DNA from: Deroplatys truncata
Lineage: Eukaryota > Arthropoda > Insecta > Mantodea > Mantidae
Length of the DNA stretch: 64,000 nucleotides
NCBI GenBank assembly: GCA_030765065.1
Contig: CM060990.1
Coordinates: forward strand, 6,318,001 to 6,382,000
Reading direction: 5' to 3'
The translations under genes were made by a program, and so were the position numbers. The notes below the pieces were generated by a model. That model was not told where the DNA came from. It saw only the letters and a list, made by a program, of their open reading frames with translations, and ran no database searches. Shown here piece after piece: positions 21,660-33,985 of this stretch (the first letter of the stretch is position 1; the number at the start of each line of letters is the position of its first letter).

Positions 21660-21887
21660 TAACTGGCGCAACAGTTCTAGACACGTGAAAATCTTAATGA
21701 TAGCTATGAAGCGAGTTACATACCAGATCAGGAGGTGACCGGTCGTCTGCATGCTGCAGGAGTGCGTAGGACAGTCATTGTCAAATTTCCGCACACCGGT
21801 TATGCACTGCACTACACGATAAACTTATAGTTATATGCAGTATATTTAAATCCACCGCTGTAAAATGCCCTTAATATAAAAACACTG

Positions 21888-23396
21888 TCAACCATCTGCC
21901 TCCAGTTCTTCCACACCTGACAGCCCTTCCTCTTCTGCGGAATCACTCACAACATTGCCGCCATCACTGCTGTCGCTACTTTCTGCACCATTATCCTGGA
22001 TGAGAATTTTTTCTAATTGATTTTCTGCAATTCCGTATTTTTTGAAATAATGATTCTCAATTTATTCAACATGTGGATATACACTTTCCCATTCTGGCCT
22101 TCCAATTTCTGCAAATCGCTGACGACATAACTACTCCACATCTTTTAGTTAAGTGATATTTCTGCAGGCCACCCAGTTTTTGACATCAGCCCAGATTAAT
22201 TCGATTGGGTTTAGATCTGGGTGATACGGTGGCAGTCTAAGTACATTATGGCGATGTTGTATTAATATCTGGCCAAGTATTATGAGTTATGACTTCTGAA
22301 GGGATTTGTTGGCTTTTACTAAGTTATGTTTGTTTTACTCATGCTTTCATCAAAAGCTATATTATGCCTAAGCAACCTTTCAAGGAATTTGAGGTAGGTT
22401 GTTTGTCAATTTGAGTGTTACCACATTGTGAAGCATTCTCGATAACCAGAATAGACCCAGCAGGCATATTAGGTATCAACATGGTCTTGATCCACTTCAT
22501 GTAATTTTCTGTATTCATTTCTTGATGAAAATCTCCTGTTATTTGTTGCGACTTGTAAAAGAAGGGCATTTGGAACGAACAGCATGAACGATAATAAGTA
22601 TTTGCCCTTTGGCTATAGGTGCCTGGAAACCTAATTCGCTATCGTCACTTCAACTTTTAGATATTGTATGACTGTTGTGTATGTACGACTCATCTTCATA
22701 CACTATAGTTTGACCCTCTAATTTGTACCTCTGAGTAAGGTACTCTTCCAGCTGAGATCGTATGTCGTGCTTTTCTATTAGAACTCTATTTGGTTTCGTT
22801 TTCTTCCACTTAAACCCTAAATCTTTTATAATTTTTCTGAGATTTGTAGCAGCATCTTGAAAATTTATGCTGATATAAGTACATATAAAATTATAGTCAT
22901 TTGGAAAGTTAGTATCAGACTGCAAAATTCAGTGCCATAGCCGGGATTTGAGACATGTAGCACCACCTTGAACATTTATGACATCTTTCAGATTGATGAG
23001 CAATCTGCTTATTGTTGGCACAGTTTTTTCTTCCACATAGAAATTGTGAATCGTGCGCCAAATGACGCATTTGTCGAAATCGTCTATTTCTGTAATAAGT
23101 TTAGGGACCTTATGTTTCTTCACAGGTGTGTAAAATGGTACTCTTTCATCGATATGTTTTTTCTTATCTTTGAGAACTCTGGAAATGGAACTCAGTGAAA
23201 CACCAGTTGCTTTGGCTACTCTTTCTTTCACTCTCTTAAGGCTTTTGTGGAAATCGGGTAAACATATATTTTCTTCCTTCATCTCTGCTTCTTGCTTCAT
23301 GAAGTCGAGGACATTTGCAATTATTTCCCTGCTTTGAATACGTAATACCTTACCATTTAACTTTGAAAACGTAGGAGCTATGGTTATAAATATCAC
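21888..23396 (-). pseudogene. Broken transposase of Tc1-like copy A (DDE_3 type)
   Basis: The start MIFITIAPTFSKLNG is followed by a helix-turn-helix-like N-terminal region (GVSLSSISRVLKDKK). Then come the conserved LGFKWKKTKPNR segment, the first acidic catalytic region VYEDESYIH, the second region VIENAS (the expected catalytic Asp is Glu here), and PYHPDLNPIELIW with the third acidic residue intact. The tail is rich in Ser, Asp and Glu. Lesions: an inserted segment near 22840-22975 that ends the first frame at 22929; a stop at 22650-22652 shared with copy B; and a ~16-bp deletion near 22380. Known role of the family: cut-and-paste transposition at TA. This copy cannot encode a full enzyme. 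Confidence 0.85.
22904..22951 (-). repeat. SINE-like piece inside transposase A
   Basis: On the minus strand this reads CAAATCCCGGCTATGG then CTGAATTTTGCAGTCTG then CTAACTTTCC. It matches the stretch from the B box into the body of the SINE at 45691-45833. The same piece sits at the same codon in copy B (62685-62731), so it predates the split of the two copies. It is flanked by an imperfect ~26-bp duplication of transposase sequence. Confidence 0.7.
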
Positions 23397-23602
23397 AAAT
23401 ATAAAATAAGCACTATTTATGTACTGCTCTCTTTGAAATTACAAGGTGCGGACACTTTCTATGCAGACTGTATGTGTTACGCACTATGTGTAAGCAAAGG
23501 TATTATATCGCTTTCGTTGATTAAGCCAAACATAAACCATTCCTAGGCTCGGCAGCTGGGTTGGCAATCAAGGTCACGATTCCAGAAGTTTTGCGCCAGT
23601 TA

Positions 23603-26600
23603 TACCTCCGTACCACAAAACACCCGCCTGAAATAAAATGAGTACAGTACTTGTCTCCTCCGCTACCCTCAGTTTCCAATGTTTTAACATCGTATTAATA
23701 AAATATATGTTAGTATATGTTAGGATCAAGACAGACTCCACCCTTCTCCGCTACAGTCAAAATCTACAAACGTGTTTCTGTATGCCAAATCTATTTTCCA
23801 TTAAACTTATAAATTAAATTGAGAGTAAACCCCCATAAGATCTAACACTCCGAAATGAACTAACCTATTTTCAAGCTACGCTATAAGTATAGCTATCGTA
23901 TTTTACTCTACCTCCAGGAACTATTCTAACCATAAATCATACCGCTAACCTATTCCAAACTCATTTATGCGAAATAAACTAACGCCATAACCCTTATACG
24001 TGTAGCTTGGAAATGTACCGCTACCCAACCTCTACATATCACAATATTGACAGCAAGTATGTTTCATTACGTTCCTGAATATATCCGGCCTGTTATCAAG
24101 CTATATTAATTACGAAATCTCATCACACTAATTTAATAAAAACTTTAGATTTTATTATAGGCATAAATCAGACGGCAGATTCAAGAAAATTACACGATGT
24201 TTATTTTGAGGATCTAAAGCTACAAGTTACCACCTAGGTGGCGTGAAATCGTGCACGAATATGTTGCCAATCATAACAAATCGTGAACTCCAGGTCAAGG
24301 GCCCCTTGTAGTCAATCAGTAAAAAAAAAAATAGTTTTTTTCTTTTCAGTGTTGAAATCTCGATTCTCTTCTGAATCCGTCCATATATAATTTTGGATTG
24401 TTGCAAATTTCAGAGTTGCCAAATGCGCAATTAAATACATGTCACATTTAAATACTAAATACGCATTGGTTGTAGTTTTTTTTTTTTGCATTTTTTCGTA
24501 ACTTAAATTTTCTACACTTAAGTACCATTATCTCCAAAAACTATTGCAGCAAGGAAGCTGAAATTTTCTGAGAAGCTAAGACATCATATGACTTTCAAAA
24601 TGAGTGAAATAGTTTTGATATGATTTTCAAATAATTTAAAAACAATAATTTTATGCATTGAAAACTTTGAGCTAAAATTTTTAAATTATATGTTAACTGT
24701 GGTTTTTATTGAAAATTTTGAATATTTAAAAACTAATACACTCATTTTGTCAGAAATACCATATTATGGTGCAACATAAGTTTAGACTCATTAGAAAAGA
24801 TGGTTCCTTAAATAATGGTACCCAAACGAACTTCGGCAAAATAAAATTTGTATTTACACGTATTAACTAGATGTATGATTTATAAAGAATGCATTGCCCA
24901 ACATAATCTAAAGCTAAATAAGTGTGTCAAAACTAGTCTACGTGACTGTACAAACCAAACATAAAGAAATCCATAACTACATTTGTCATTTCAGCAACGC
25001 CTGTGAATGCTAACACCTGCTTACTAACAAACCGCCTTAAAACAATTTCTTCACTTTCCACTTCTTGAAAGCGGTATATAATTTCATAGCATCACACCAG
25101 TGCAGCTCAAGACAACATGTAATGCTTGAGAATTATGAATAAGAGTCATAAAAGGAACAAGCATTGAAGAATTGGATCACTTTGAACTCAAACGTTCTTA
25201 CATTCATTTTTTTTTCAGACAAAACCGAAAATTCTTTAACACATACCCTCTCAGAAGTAGCTTAACTTTCACCAAAAATTGCTCATCCAATCCAGTTAAC
25301 ACTGCTTGCGAGGAATGTAAGCTCACTCTCTTAAGCACCTTGTACATGATCAAACTTGTTTTTCAATTCAAAAGCTTACAAGAAAAATTGTCTATTATTG
25401 AAAAACATTTGACATTAAACAAGACTTCAATGTCATAAAGGTGTATTTACACGTCTTTTGCCAAACTGAACCCTTTCAGAACACAATGATAGTTTATCAC
25501 GCGCAAAATAATTTACTATTAGCGTCACGGTGTAACAATTTGCAATCAAATATTGTTCTTTACATTATATTACATAGCATTTACAGTATTATAACCCATG
25601 AAATCAAATTATAATTGAGAAATACAATGGAAATAACAGGAATTGATAGGTTAACTACACTATATAACATTGCACTAATACTTCGGACATCTACCTGGCA
25701 AATTCTTCCTATGCCCTCGTCTTCATCTTGTGGTAATCCACGGAGCTCACAACGTACATACATGGCCAGCTTGCCAAGGTAGTCAGTCAGTTTTGTTTAC
25801 TTTTCGCTTTCAGCCATGTTGCACATTTCGACGCACTGTAAATACTCTCATTTCAATGGCCAAAGGCATCCAATCATTGTCAAATCTTTGACCGTTTAGA
25901 ACAGGTCCTCATTTGCTTTCAAGACTCTCAAAGTATTGGAAGCAATTTGACAAGAAAATTTGTGACAACACTGGAAAGTCTGCTAAACCACTGAAATTGA
26001 CAAAACTTTGATCGTGTACAAGGAGCTTAAGTCATGCAACTCTTCTACTATACAGTTGAGTTTCTAGGTGGTCAATTTTATAGTTGGGTGCAAGCTTCTG
26101 TTGAACATTTTCAGAAAACTGAATAAAAACTGGACTATATGAACATTTAAATGCAAGACACATTAAACGGGTAGAAACACGTTTGAAAATGTACGAGGGA
26201 CAGGGTTTTAATGCATATTCCTTCTCTGCTGCCAGAAAGTATACTCGGTTGGTACGTGAGTAATTACTACATTCTCAACATAGTATTTTATGTTGCATAC
26301 AATGCATATTATGCCTGTTAATAGGCATAGCATTTCAGCAATTTCCAAATTATGCTGCATATTTGCTTGGTTTACATGTGATATACAAATGCGAAATTTC
26401 CATATAATAGGTGCCATTAAGTCAGTCCTGAAACTTGGCAATAATGATGGTAGCGCACACGCAACGCATTCAATAGCTCACGTGACACTGGTGAATCCCA
26501 GCCTTATCTGGTCGTAGCTGTTCACTTACAGTATGAAGGTGGCTGCTAAATAGTTCGAAGCATTTAGTTCAACTGTGGTGGTTACACCTATACGTAACAT

Positions 26601-26677
26601 CAGTTTTAAGGACATTTTTCCGTATGCGGGTAGGAGCTCTGAAATGTTAAGCAACTTACGGAATCGGTTTTTTTTTA
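23603..26677. other. AT-rich intergenic DNA with small dispersed repeat pieces
   Basis: No gene or complete element seen in 3 kb. Two pieces recur elsewhere: 24879-24962 resembles 30613-30697 in direct orientation, and 26033-26190 resembles the reverse complement of 30415-30545. They probably belong to one unclassified dispersed repeat. Confidence 0.5.
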
Positions 26678-26679
26678 TA

Positions 26680-28564
26680 CAGGGTGAATCACCTAAAACT
26701 TGCACCGCAAATATTTCGGAAATGGAAAGTGCTATTGATGTGCAGTTTTCACAGCATTGATTGTAGTCAGGGGCTCGTACATTTAGCCTATAAACAGATT
26801 TTAATAATACTGAGAAAGTGTATTTTTGGAGCAAACATACAATTTTTTAAATGGAACAATTCCTAGTTACATCAACAGAATAAAGGCAGGGTACATTAGA
26901 ATGTCAATGGTGTTTGTTGCAAGATTCCAGTGCAAGTGGTTTACAAGAAATCCTATTTTAAAAACTTTCCACCCCGACAATTGTTTGTCCCTTTCAACCT
27001 GCTTAGGTGCTAGTACGATGTTATGTTTGTTTGCATTGTTTTTCTGTTCATTGATTGCATTGCGACTTTCTGGTCAGTTAGTTTGTGACAGTTCAAGCAG
27101 TAAGTCGCGAGTGGAAGATGGGGTATACTAATGCAGAAAAAGCCGACATGCTTATGGTGTATGGAGAGTATAGGAAGAATACAGTTCGTTCCTGTACGGT
27201 GTATGCGGAAACGTATCCCAATAGACGTCAACCATCTCGGCAATTATTTATCAACCTCTTCAACCAATTACGTGAAAATGGTACTGTAACACCTACAAAA
27301 CCTAACTGAACAAACAAGTGACTGAAGAGGCACAAATTAATGTTTTGGCTGCCATTGCAGTAGATCAGCAAATTAGTTCCCACACAATCGCACGTGGAAG
27401 TGGCATAATTCAGGCAAGTGTACTGCGCATTCTCCATCGACATAGGTTCCATCCTTATCACATCTCTCTCCATCAAGAGCTGCATAGAAACGATTTTGAG
27501 AATCGTGTTAACTTTTGTACATGGGCATTAAGACACGATACTCCAGATTCATCATGTATTTTGTTTAGTGATGAGACAACATTTACTAATCATGGAGTTT
27601 ACATTGCCAAGTAAACCGCAGAAACATGCACTATTGATCTGTTGACAATCCCCGTTGGCTTCGTCAGGTGGAACGTCAGCGTCCATGGAGTTTAAACGTA
27701 TGGTGTGGGATAGTGAACCATCAGCTCATAGACCCTTTGTTCATAGAAGGAACAATGAACTCGCACAAGTATCGCAGGCTCCCGACAGACCATCTGCCAC
27801 AGATGCTAGAAGACGTTCCTTTGCAGACTAGGAGGAACCTGTGGTACCAACATGATGGTGTCCAGCCCATAATGTACGAAGTACTACAGCTTGTCTTAAC
27901 TGGATTGTTTCCAAATCGTTGGATTGGACGAAGAGGACCTGTACCTTGGCCGGCCCGTTCACCGGTTGACCCCTTTAGACTTTTTTCTGTGGGCAAGGCT
28001 GAAAGACACTGTCTACAAGGATCTATCAACTACACCACACGATATGAAACGACGTATTACTGATGCCGACTGAAATTTTCGCTGAAATGCTAGAACGTGT
28101 GCAGCAGTATTTCCATAGCAGACTGGAAGTGTGAATTGAAGCTGCCGGTGGTCATTTCGAACACAGCCTTTGAAGGGCTATGTTCTCTTTACTTGTAAGA
28201 ATCCACAGAAGTATTGTAATTCCCTTTTGTTTTTGTTTAGTTTGTGCTACCACAGGTTGTACAAGTGTCGGTGCGTAAAACTTTCAAAATAAGATTTCTC
28301 GTAAACCACTTGCGCTAGAATCTTGCAACAAACGCCACTGACGTTCCAATTTACCCTACCTTTATTCTGTTGATGTAACTAGGCATTGTTCCATTTAAAA
28401 AATTGTATATTTGCTAAAAATACACTTTCTCAGTATTATTAAAATCTGTTTATAGGCTAAATGTACGAGCCCATGACTACCAATCAATGCTGTGAAAACT
28501 GCACATCAATAGCACTTTCCATTTCCGAAATATTTGCGGTGCAAGTTTTAGGCGATTCACCCTG
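26680..28564 (+). mobile_element. Mariner-like element with long inverted repeats, copy 1 (dead)
   Basis: Begins CAGGGTGAATCACC after TA (26678-26679) and ends GGCGATTCACCCTG before TA (28565-28566). The terminal inverted repeats are long, about 300 bp each, at roughly 26680-26985 and 28255-28564, and carry matching motifs such as AAATATTTCGGAAATGG and CAAGTGGTTTAC. The 1885-bp element contains one broken transposase on the plus strand. A sister copy is at 36162-38013. Confidence 0.9.
27118..28134 (+). pseudogene. Broken mariner-like transposase, copy 1
   Basis: The ATG at 27118 opens MGYTNAEKADMLMVYGEYR, the N-terminal helix-turn-helix segment (DUF4817-like) found before DDE transposases in many insects; upstream in-frame ATGs lie in the terminal repeat. 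The frame stops at TGA 27307-27309, where copy 2 has a sense codon. It continues as VTEEAQINVLAAIAVDQQ, then FSDETTF (first catalytic Asp), shifts frame near 27610, and resumes with the NLWYQHDG motif (second Asp). The third-Asp region is lost to a further frameshift near 27970. At least one nonsense codon and two frameshifts make it non-functional. Confidence 0.85.
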
Positions 28565-28566
28565 TA

Positions 28567-28829
28567 TAAGTAGAGTTGATTGTGTAGTATACTGACTTGT
28601 TAAATTATGCAGGAGTTGTTGCTCTATCTAAAATATTGGGCCCTTCTTGGCGACCACTTAGCCATGCCGGACATCTTGTCAGAAGTTATTGCCAACGTGA
28701 TGGAAACAAATGTGCCTAACAGAATATCGCGAAGCAATGAAAATGTAGCTAAAGTGGATCATTCGAGTTTAGTCGCGCAGACCCTACGGCTACGCCTAAA
28801 ACCGTATTTGCTCCACGGAAACAGCGCAA
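28567..28829. other. Short intergenic spacer
   Basis: Nothing recognised between the mariner end and the SINE-like block. Confidence 0.5.
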
Positions 28830-29085
28830 TTGGGCCTGAACCTTCCATCCTTAACGCCCACCCGAACCGAGGGCCTACGGATCAGAGGGTGAGAGACCAG
28901 GATGGGTGATCAGCCACACGCCCGGGATGAGACCGAGGAAGTGGGTGATGGACGCAGATGAAACATGGCGGGGGAAACCGGAGAAAACGCGCCCAAACGC
29001 CGTTTTGTCCACCACAAATCCCCCATGCGGGTCTCTGGTACCGAGTGAGAGGCGAGCGGTCTAACCACTCAGGCACGGAACCACC
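28830..29085 (-). mobile_element. tRNA-derived SINE-like element
   Basis: On the minus strand it begins GTTCCGTGCCTGAGTGG. The A-box-like TGCCTGAGTGGTTAGACCG lies at 29058-29076, and a weak B-box region (GGTACCAGAGACCCG) follows about 30 bp later. The body is GC-rich and unlike its AT-rich surroundings. The 3' boundary near 28830 is approximate and I found no target duplication. Confidence 0.55.
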
Positions 29086-30717
29086 TCCTCCACTCCTCCC
29101 CTTCTAAAAAATCATCCCTCGTCTACGCTTTGCGGCTTAGGGCCCTCGATGTTGCAATGTTGACAGCAACGATTGCATGATGAAAGTACGTGTGTTACAT
29201 GTTGAAAGCGAAAGGGCGCCCTGCTCGCATACGGAATAATGTTGAATTTTAGCTTAAATTTTGTTTAGTATCTCTTAACATTTATAAAATGCAACCTTCT
29301 AATTTACGCAAAGGAAAACATTTCAAAATATTCAATCGTTAATAGTTTTAGAAATTCAATTCCGAATATACTCCTGCAGGTTCGAAATGTGTCTTCAGTT
29401 GAAACTTCAGGTGATCCAATTCAATCTGTCGTTATTTTATATGGCGAAGGACTTGTTTTGTTGTATATCCTAACTCTTCAATACTATAGATAGGGTTTGA
29501 TGCGTTAAATAATAGATACATATGCTTTTCACAACAGTTTTATTCAAGGAAACATTACATAAAATTATGTTAAATTTTTATTTCATGTCAATATGATGTT
29601 TTAATACTTTTTATGTGTACATATTTACATGCCTAATATTAGATTTGAAGTTTTCAATGCATAAGTGCATGCATATTAAAGGGAACATTAGAGTATAAAA
29701 TTCCTGTCCCTATCACGCTGTGTAAACGGATATGTACGCCATGTGACGGGATTTAGAAATCTCACATAAAAGGCAACACAGATTATTAAAACATAAAAAC
29801 TGAGTTTTTATAAAATTGTAACACAATTCATCTCTGAATTTCTTTGATTTTTATGTATCACAGAACTCTTTTACGTATACAATTCAGCAAGATAATAAAC
29901 TGGTTTTAAGTACTTGTTTAACCGATCTCCCCCTCATAATATATTGTGAAATAGGTCCCGCTTGTCACGAACTATTTCATCCGAAGGCTCCAAAATACTT
30001 TACACAATTGAACAAAAAGCAGGTTATACGAATACAAAATGTTTTTTAACAGCAAAGAAGGTTGACAACGAACTCCTACGGGCCTGAGTGCTGAAAATCT
30101 TGTTTGTGCAACGCAGTTGGAGTGCAAAGGACGATTAGAATACTCTGGGATAAGCATATTTATTTTATCGTTATTTTAACAGCCTAAGCTAACAGTAAAT
30201 CATTACAAACAGCAACACTTCGCTATTAAGAAACATGCTTCATCGCTGCAAATATACGTAGTTATACTTCAGATAATAAGCATGCTGGAATAAGTATGCA
30301 TTATTTTGTTATCTATTAAACTGAAACATGACGATTTTACCAGCTGGTATAGACTTTCAAACACCGTCACTTGACTATTTAAATATCGGTTTGCACACCA
30401 TGTATTAAGTTACACTTTGAAACGTGTTTCTACACATTTAATGCTCATTTCATTTTAATCCGTTCAGGATGTTCACCATGTCCCTCGCAGCCCATTGTAA
30501 AATTCACTACCTCGAAACACAGCAGCATAACAGAATAGTTGCATGACTAAGAGACGAAGCACTTAAATGGCCTCTGGGAAATACTTGTGTTTCAGACACC
30601 TTCTTCACTTAACTGATTTATAAACGATGCACTGCTCAACTTAATATAAAACTAAATAAGTGTGTCAAAACTAGTCTAGTAGCTGTAAAAACAAAACACG
30701 AGCACTGTATGTGGAAT
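29086..30717. other. AT-rich intergenic DNA
   Basis: No gene. Contains 30415-30545 and 30613-30697, partners of the repeat pieces near 26.1 and 24.9 kb. The rest shows no structure I can support. Confidence 0.5.
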
Positions 30718-31860
30718 AGTATGGACAGAGCTAGGCCAGGGTGAAATAATGATACACGGGAGAGACAGGGAAAACGAGGTGAGATACTAGGGAGGGTAGG
30801 GGTTGAATGTGTTTGAGAGTGGTTGCGGGAACAATTTAGCGCTCATTGGAGCTGCAGGGGATAGGGAGTACAAAAAGTGTAAGGACTTTAGACCCATTAT
30901 GCATATTCATGAGGAATTAATTGACCGTATAAGTGGCTTACACATGTAAGCAAATGTTTTATTAACCCGCCCCCTTTGACGGCATTTACCGACTAAAGAA
31001 GCCGTGGCCTCTAAGTGCTTGTTAACTGTCAAGTTTGATTGAAAAAAGTTGACGAATTTAACCCGTTTGATAACGATCAGGCACGTATCCAATTAAGGTG
31101 CACCATCGACTTCTAAGAGCTAGGCGCCGGCAAAAGAATAGCCCGCCTCAAAGGGTTGGAAGCCTCCACCCCTCTATTAAATGGTGGTCGTGTGCCCTAG
31201 ATCGATTGACACAATGAAGTTGTTAATCAAAACGTTTAATAATTTACTTTTGTGGTAGAATATAGGTATCAATTTCAATTATTTGTTCCTCCGAATCTAT
31301 TGATGTCTTCAGATTCGTTCTATCTTCACCCTCTTCCGATATGCTAATGGATTGTTTGTATCGAGTGTGTCTGTCGGTCTTTCAAGATTACCGCCATTGA
31401 AAAACCGCGTGTCGCTGATTGATTAATATAATTAAGTATTTAAATAATCGGCTTCAATACCTTCTATCTCTACAAGCCGCACAGTTTTAATAGCAGCTTT
31501 GTATATTCAAGATGGCTGCTCATTTGCATAGCAAAGAGTATCTACATCACATCAATTGGTGACGTTAATTTTCAAGAAATGCATTTATTAATTACTATTC
31601 CACAAAGATACAATCGCTAATTATTATCATATAAAATAACGACAAAATGTTCTATTCTAGATGCCAAGCGATAAAAAGAATGTATAAATGATAAATTAAC
31701 ATCAGAAGACAGGTTGCATAGATTTCTCTTTGTAATAACCAGACATAAAAACTTCAACATTTCAATCCGATTGGGGTGTAGAAATGCTTTATAATTATTC
31801 CGAATTATTGACACTAAGATTAAAAATTACATCAATAAGGTTAGTCTTCAAACATTCCTT
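30718..31860 (+). repeat. Left terminal inverted repeat of the Polinton-like element
   Basis: The reverse complement matches 45509 down to 45095 and then 39464 down to 38766. Shared landmarks: ATTATGCATATT, GATAACGATCAG, CACGTATCCAATTA, GTGTGCCCTAGATCGATTGACA, GAAATGCTTTATAATTATTCCGAAT. It is uninterrupted and gives the empty-site form of the LINE insertion in the right arm, near 31140. Confidence 0.85.
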
Positions 31861-32289
31861 GAATACAGATTCCTTCATCCATCAAGTGACAACTAGAGGT
31901 GTACATCAGGACAAGCTACATTTTCTTGAACACCTAGATACAGCCGATTACACTGCAAGCCATATGTCACTCTACACAGAATAAAAGTGTTAGAAAATTT
32001 AACGCTGGCTAATGGTAAAATCATTCACCGCTTTGCCGGACTACGACCTAATATGTATACACCAGGTATCCATGGCTCTCTGATAAAAAAGATAAAGTTA
32101 TAAAATATAGTGCCATTAAGCAGTAGATCACATTTGATCAACTATCATTCACATATATACACAACATAAATATGAAGAAAGAATAAGAATAATGGAAGTG
32201 GAAAATGGTAACTCTGCCACTAGGAGTAACATCTAGTGCTGGCCTCAGGCCCAGATAAAACCAAACGTAACCAAGCATAATCAAAACGT

Positions 32290-32360
32290 AGCGAGTTGAC
32301 ACAGTGGTAACGTGTGCGATCACATTCAGTAGGTATCGGGTTCGATCCCCGGCGACGACA
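32290..32360 (+). mobile_element. tRNA-derived SINE head
   Basis: A-box-like GACACAGTGGTAACG near 32298 and B box GGGTTCGATCC at 32338-32348, about 40 bp apart as in tRNA genes, followed by CCCGGCGACGACAG. No cloverleaf acceptor stem pairs, so it is a SINE head and not a tRNA gene. The 3' end and target duplication are not visible. Confidence 0.55.
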
Positions 32361-32539
32361 GCTTTACATGAGGTGCTATACTTCTATATACCAGAATTGA
32401 GCTAAAATGATTACTGGACGCCATGTTGGGGACAAAGTTCAAGAAAGTGGCTTCTGAAGCTCAAAGGCGGCAACTGGTAATCGCGGCGGTGGCGGTGCAA
32501 GTGTATTCTCAATGGAAAAGTCTTCCCAGCGGATGCTGA

Positions 32540-33985
32540 TGTTCAACAAATTAAGCAGGTTTATCATAAACACAAAAGATCATTGGAGAATGTTTCTGAT
32601 ATGGGGTTGTATAGGAAGTTTCAGGATTAGCACTGCATGTATGATACGACACGAGAACTCTAAACTCTGCATAGATGACATAAGGCAGTTTCAACATCCT
32701 CTCCGCATTTTTTAATTGTACGATAGAGTTATCCTTTGTAGGCATAAATATTCCTGTAATATCATGTTGACTGCATATATTGCTATGTTCTTCTAGTTTT
32801 TCCGGTTCACTTCGACCACACCGATCATCAAAATGGGTGAAGCAGCGCTTGCATGTATATAACGCTCCATCATGGTTTGTTTTCTTATGTCGAACGAGCT
32901 TCTCAAAATTCTTTATGTATACATAGTAGTGTAGTCCAGTATCATTGTGCAGGAGCAGCAGGTCACGATGGTTAGCTGGTTCTTTATCAACCACCTCACC
33001 TAAACATCTTGTTTCTCATTCCGTCCGAAAACGTTAAACATACTGTCGAGTTTCTCAAACCTTGGGATTTGAGCCAATGTCGTACGAAACGAAACACATG
33101 ATAAATGTACTTATTTTCAAGTTGCCTGTATTTGTTAACACGTCGCTGTTTCTTATCAATAAATTTTGCTAACTTGCTAGCATTTTTCATCACCGTAGTT
33201 CTGTGGGTTTATACACGCTTTCTTTGTTTCCACGGATGTAGGTAGGTGACTGTAGCTGCTTCCTCGAAGGGGACTGTACTTGTTAATTCTGAGCCGAAGC
33301 CCCTCCACGGCAAGCAAGGCCCAATTACTTCCTTTAAGTTAATATTCCTCCAATTCAGTATAAAGTTTCTTGAATTTCACATAACACGCCACCTAAATCC
33401 GTTTCTAGAAAAAATGCCTGATTACGTGTTTTCAATGTTATGTCACAGGTACAGGTTTCTCCAACGGCATTCAACCTGTAGATTAATTTTCACAGATTTA
33501 TGAACTCTAAGGTCTTTCTGAACTATTTCAATTGCAGTTTTTTTTTACTCTTGGAGACAAACATTAATGTCTTTAGACGAATCACAGCAAATGAAATAAG
33601 ATTTAAGACGACCTTCAAAGGTTGTCTCATATTCTCTTGACCATTATTGACAACAGTTTATGTTTCGTAGGCCTTTTTGATTTTCTTGCAAGGACTAGTG
33701 CATCTGTATAGCTCTTCATGAAGTTTCTTATAGCTATTGTTGAAGAATCTTTCACAACGCTTACACTTGAACAGCTATTTGCAGCACATTTCATGTCACC
33801 TCTTGTGATAGCTTTGTAGAAAACTCTTTCCACATTTATCACACCCGCTAGCAGACTTTGTATTGGAAATACTTCCTGGAGTGTAGCTCTCTCTATCTCT
33901 ACAATCTGCTAAATACCAAAAATCCTTATAGATACTAATCAATATATCCCTGATCGCCTTATTCAAAGGAGCACACTTCTTCACC
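32540..33985 (-). pseudogene. Polinton-type DNA polymerase B, N-terminal remnant
   Basis: Reading on the minus strand from about 33985: a CDKCGKSF zinc-finger-like segment, then after a frameshift a second finger (FKCKRCERFF). A decayed stretch with many stops (33500-33000) follows, then an open run of 147 codons (32994-32551). That run carries YVYIKNFEKLV, a CKRC...HSNIC cysteine/histidine cluster and PYVIYAEF. In this family the last motif is the exonuclease I site; here both acidic positions appear altered, so the proofreading site is damaged. Palm-domain polymerase motifs are absent. The known role of the family is protein-primed replication of the transposon. Broken by frameshifts, stops and truncation. 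Confidence 0.75.

Larger units (their letters stand above)
21660..23602 (-). mobile_element. Tc1/mariner-superfamily element, copy A (dead)
   Basis: Flanked by inverted termini TATAACTGGCGCAA (left, about 21658) and its reverse complement TTGCGCCAGTTATA (right, ending 23604), so TA target sites are preserved at both ends. A second copy of the same family lies at 62032-63992 in the opposite orientation, with the same termini. The transposase runs on the minus strand and is broken. About 1.94 kb, near full length for this class. Confidence 0.88.

Noticed and set aside
22968-23198. 76-codon plus-strand frame (also its twin at 62436-62666)
   Set aside because: Antisense shadow of the Tc1-like transposase, present wherever that element is.
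27721-28029. 102-codon minus-strand frame
   Set aside because: Antisense of the mariner transposase C-terminus.
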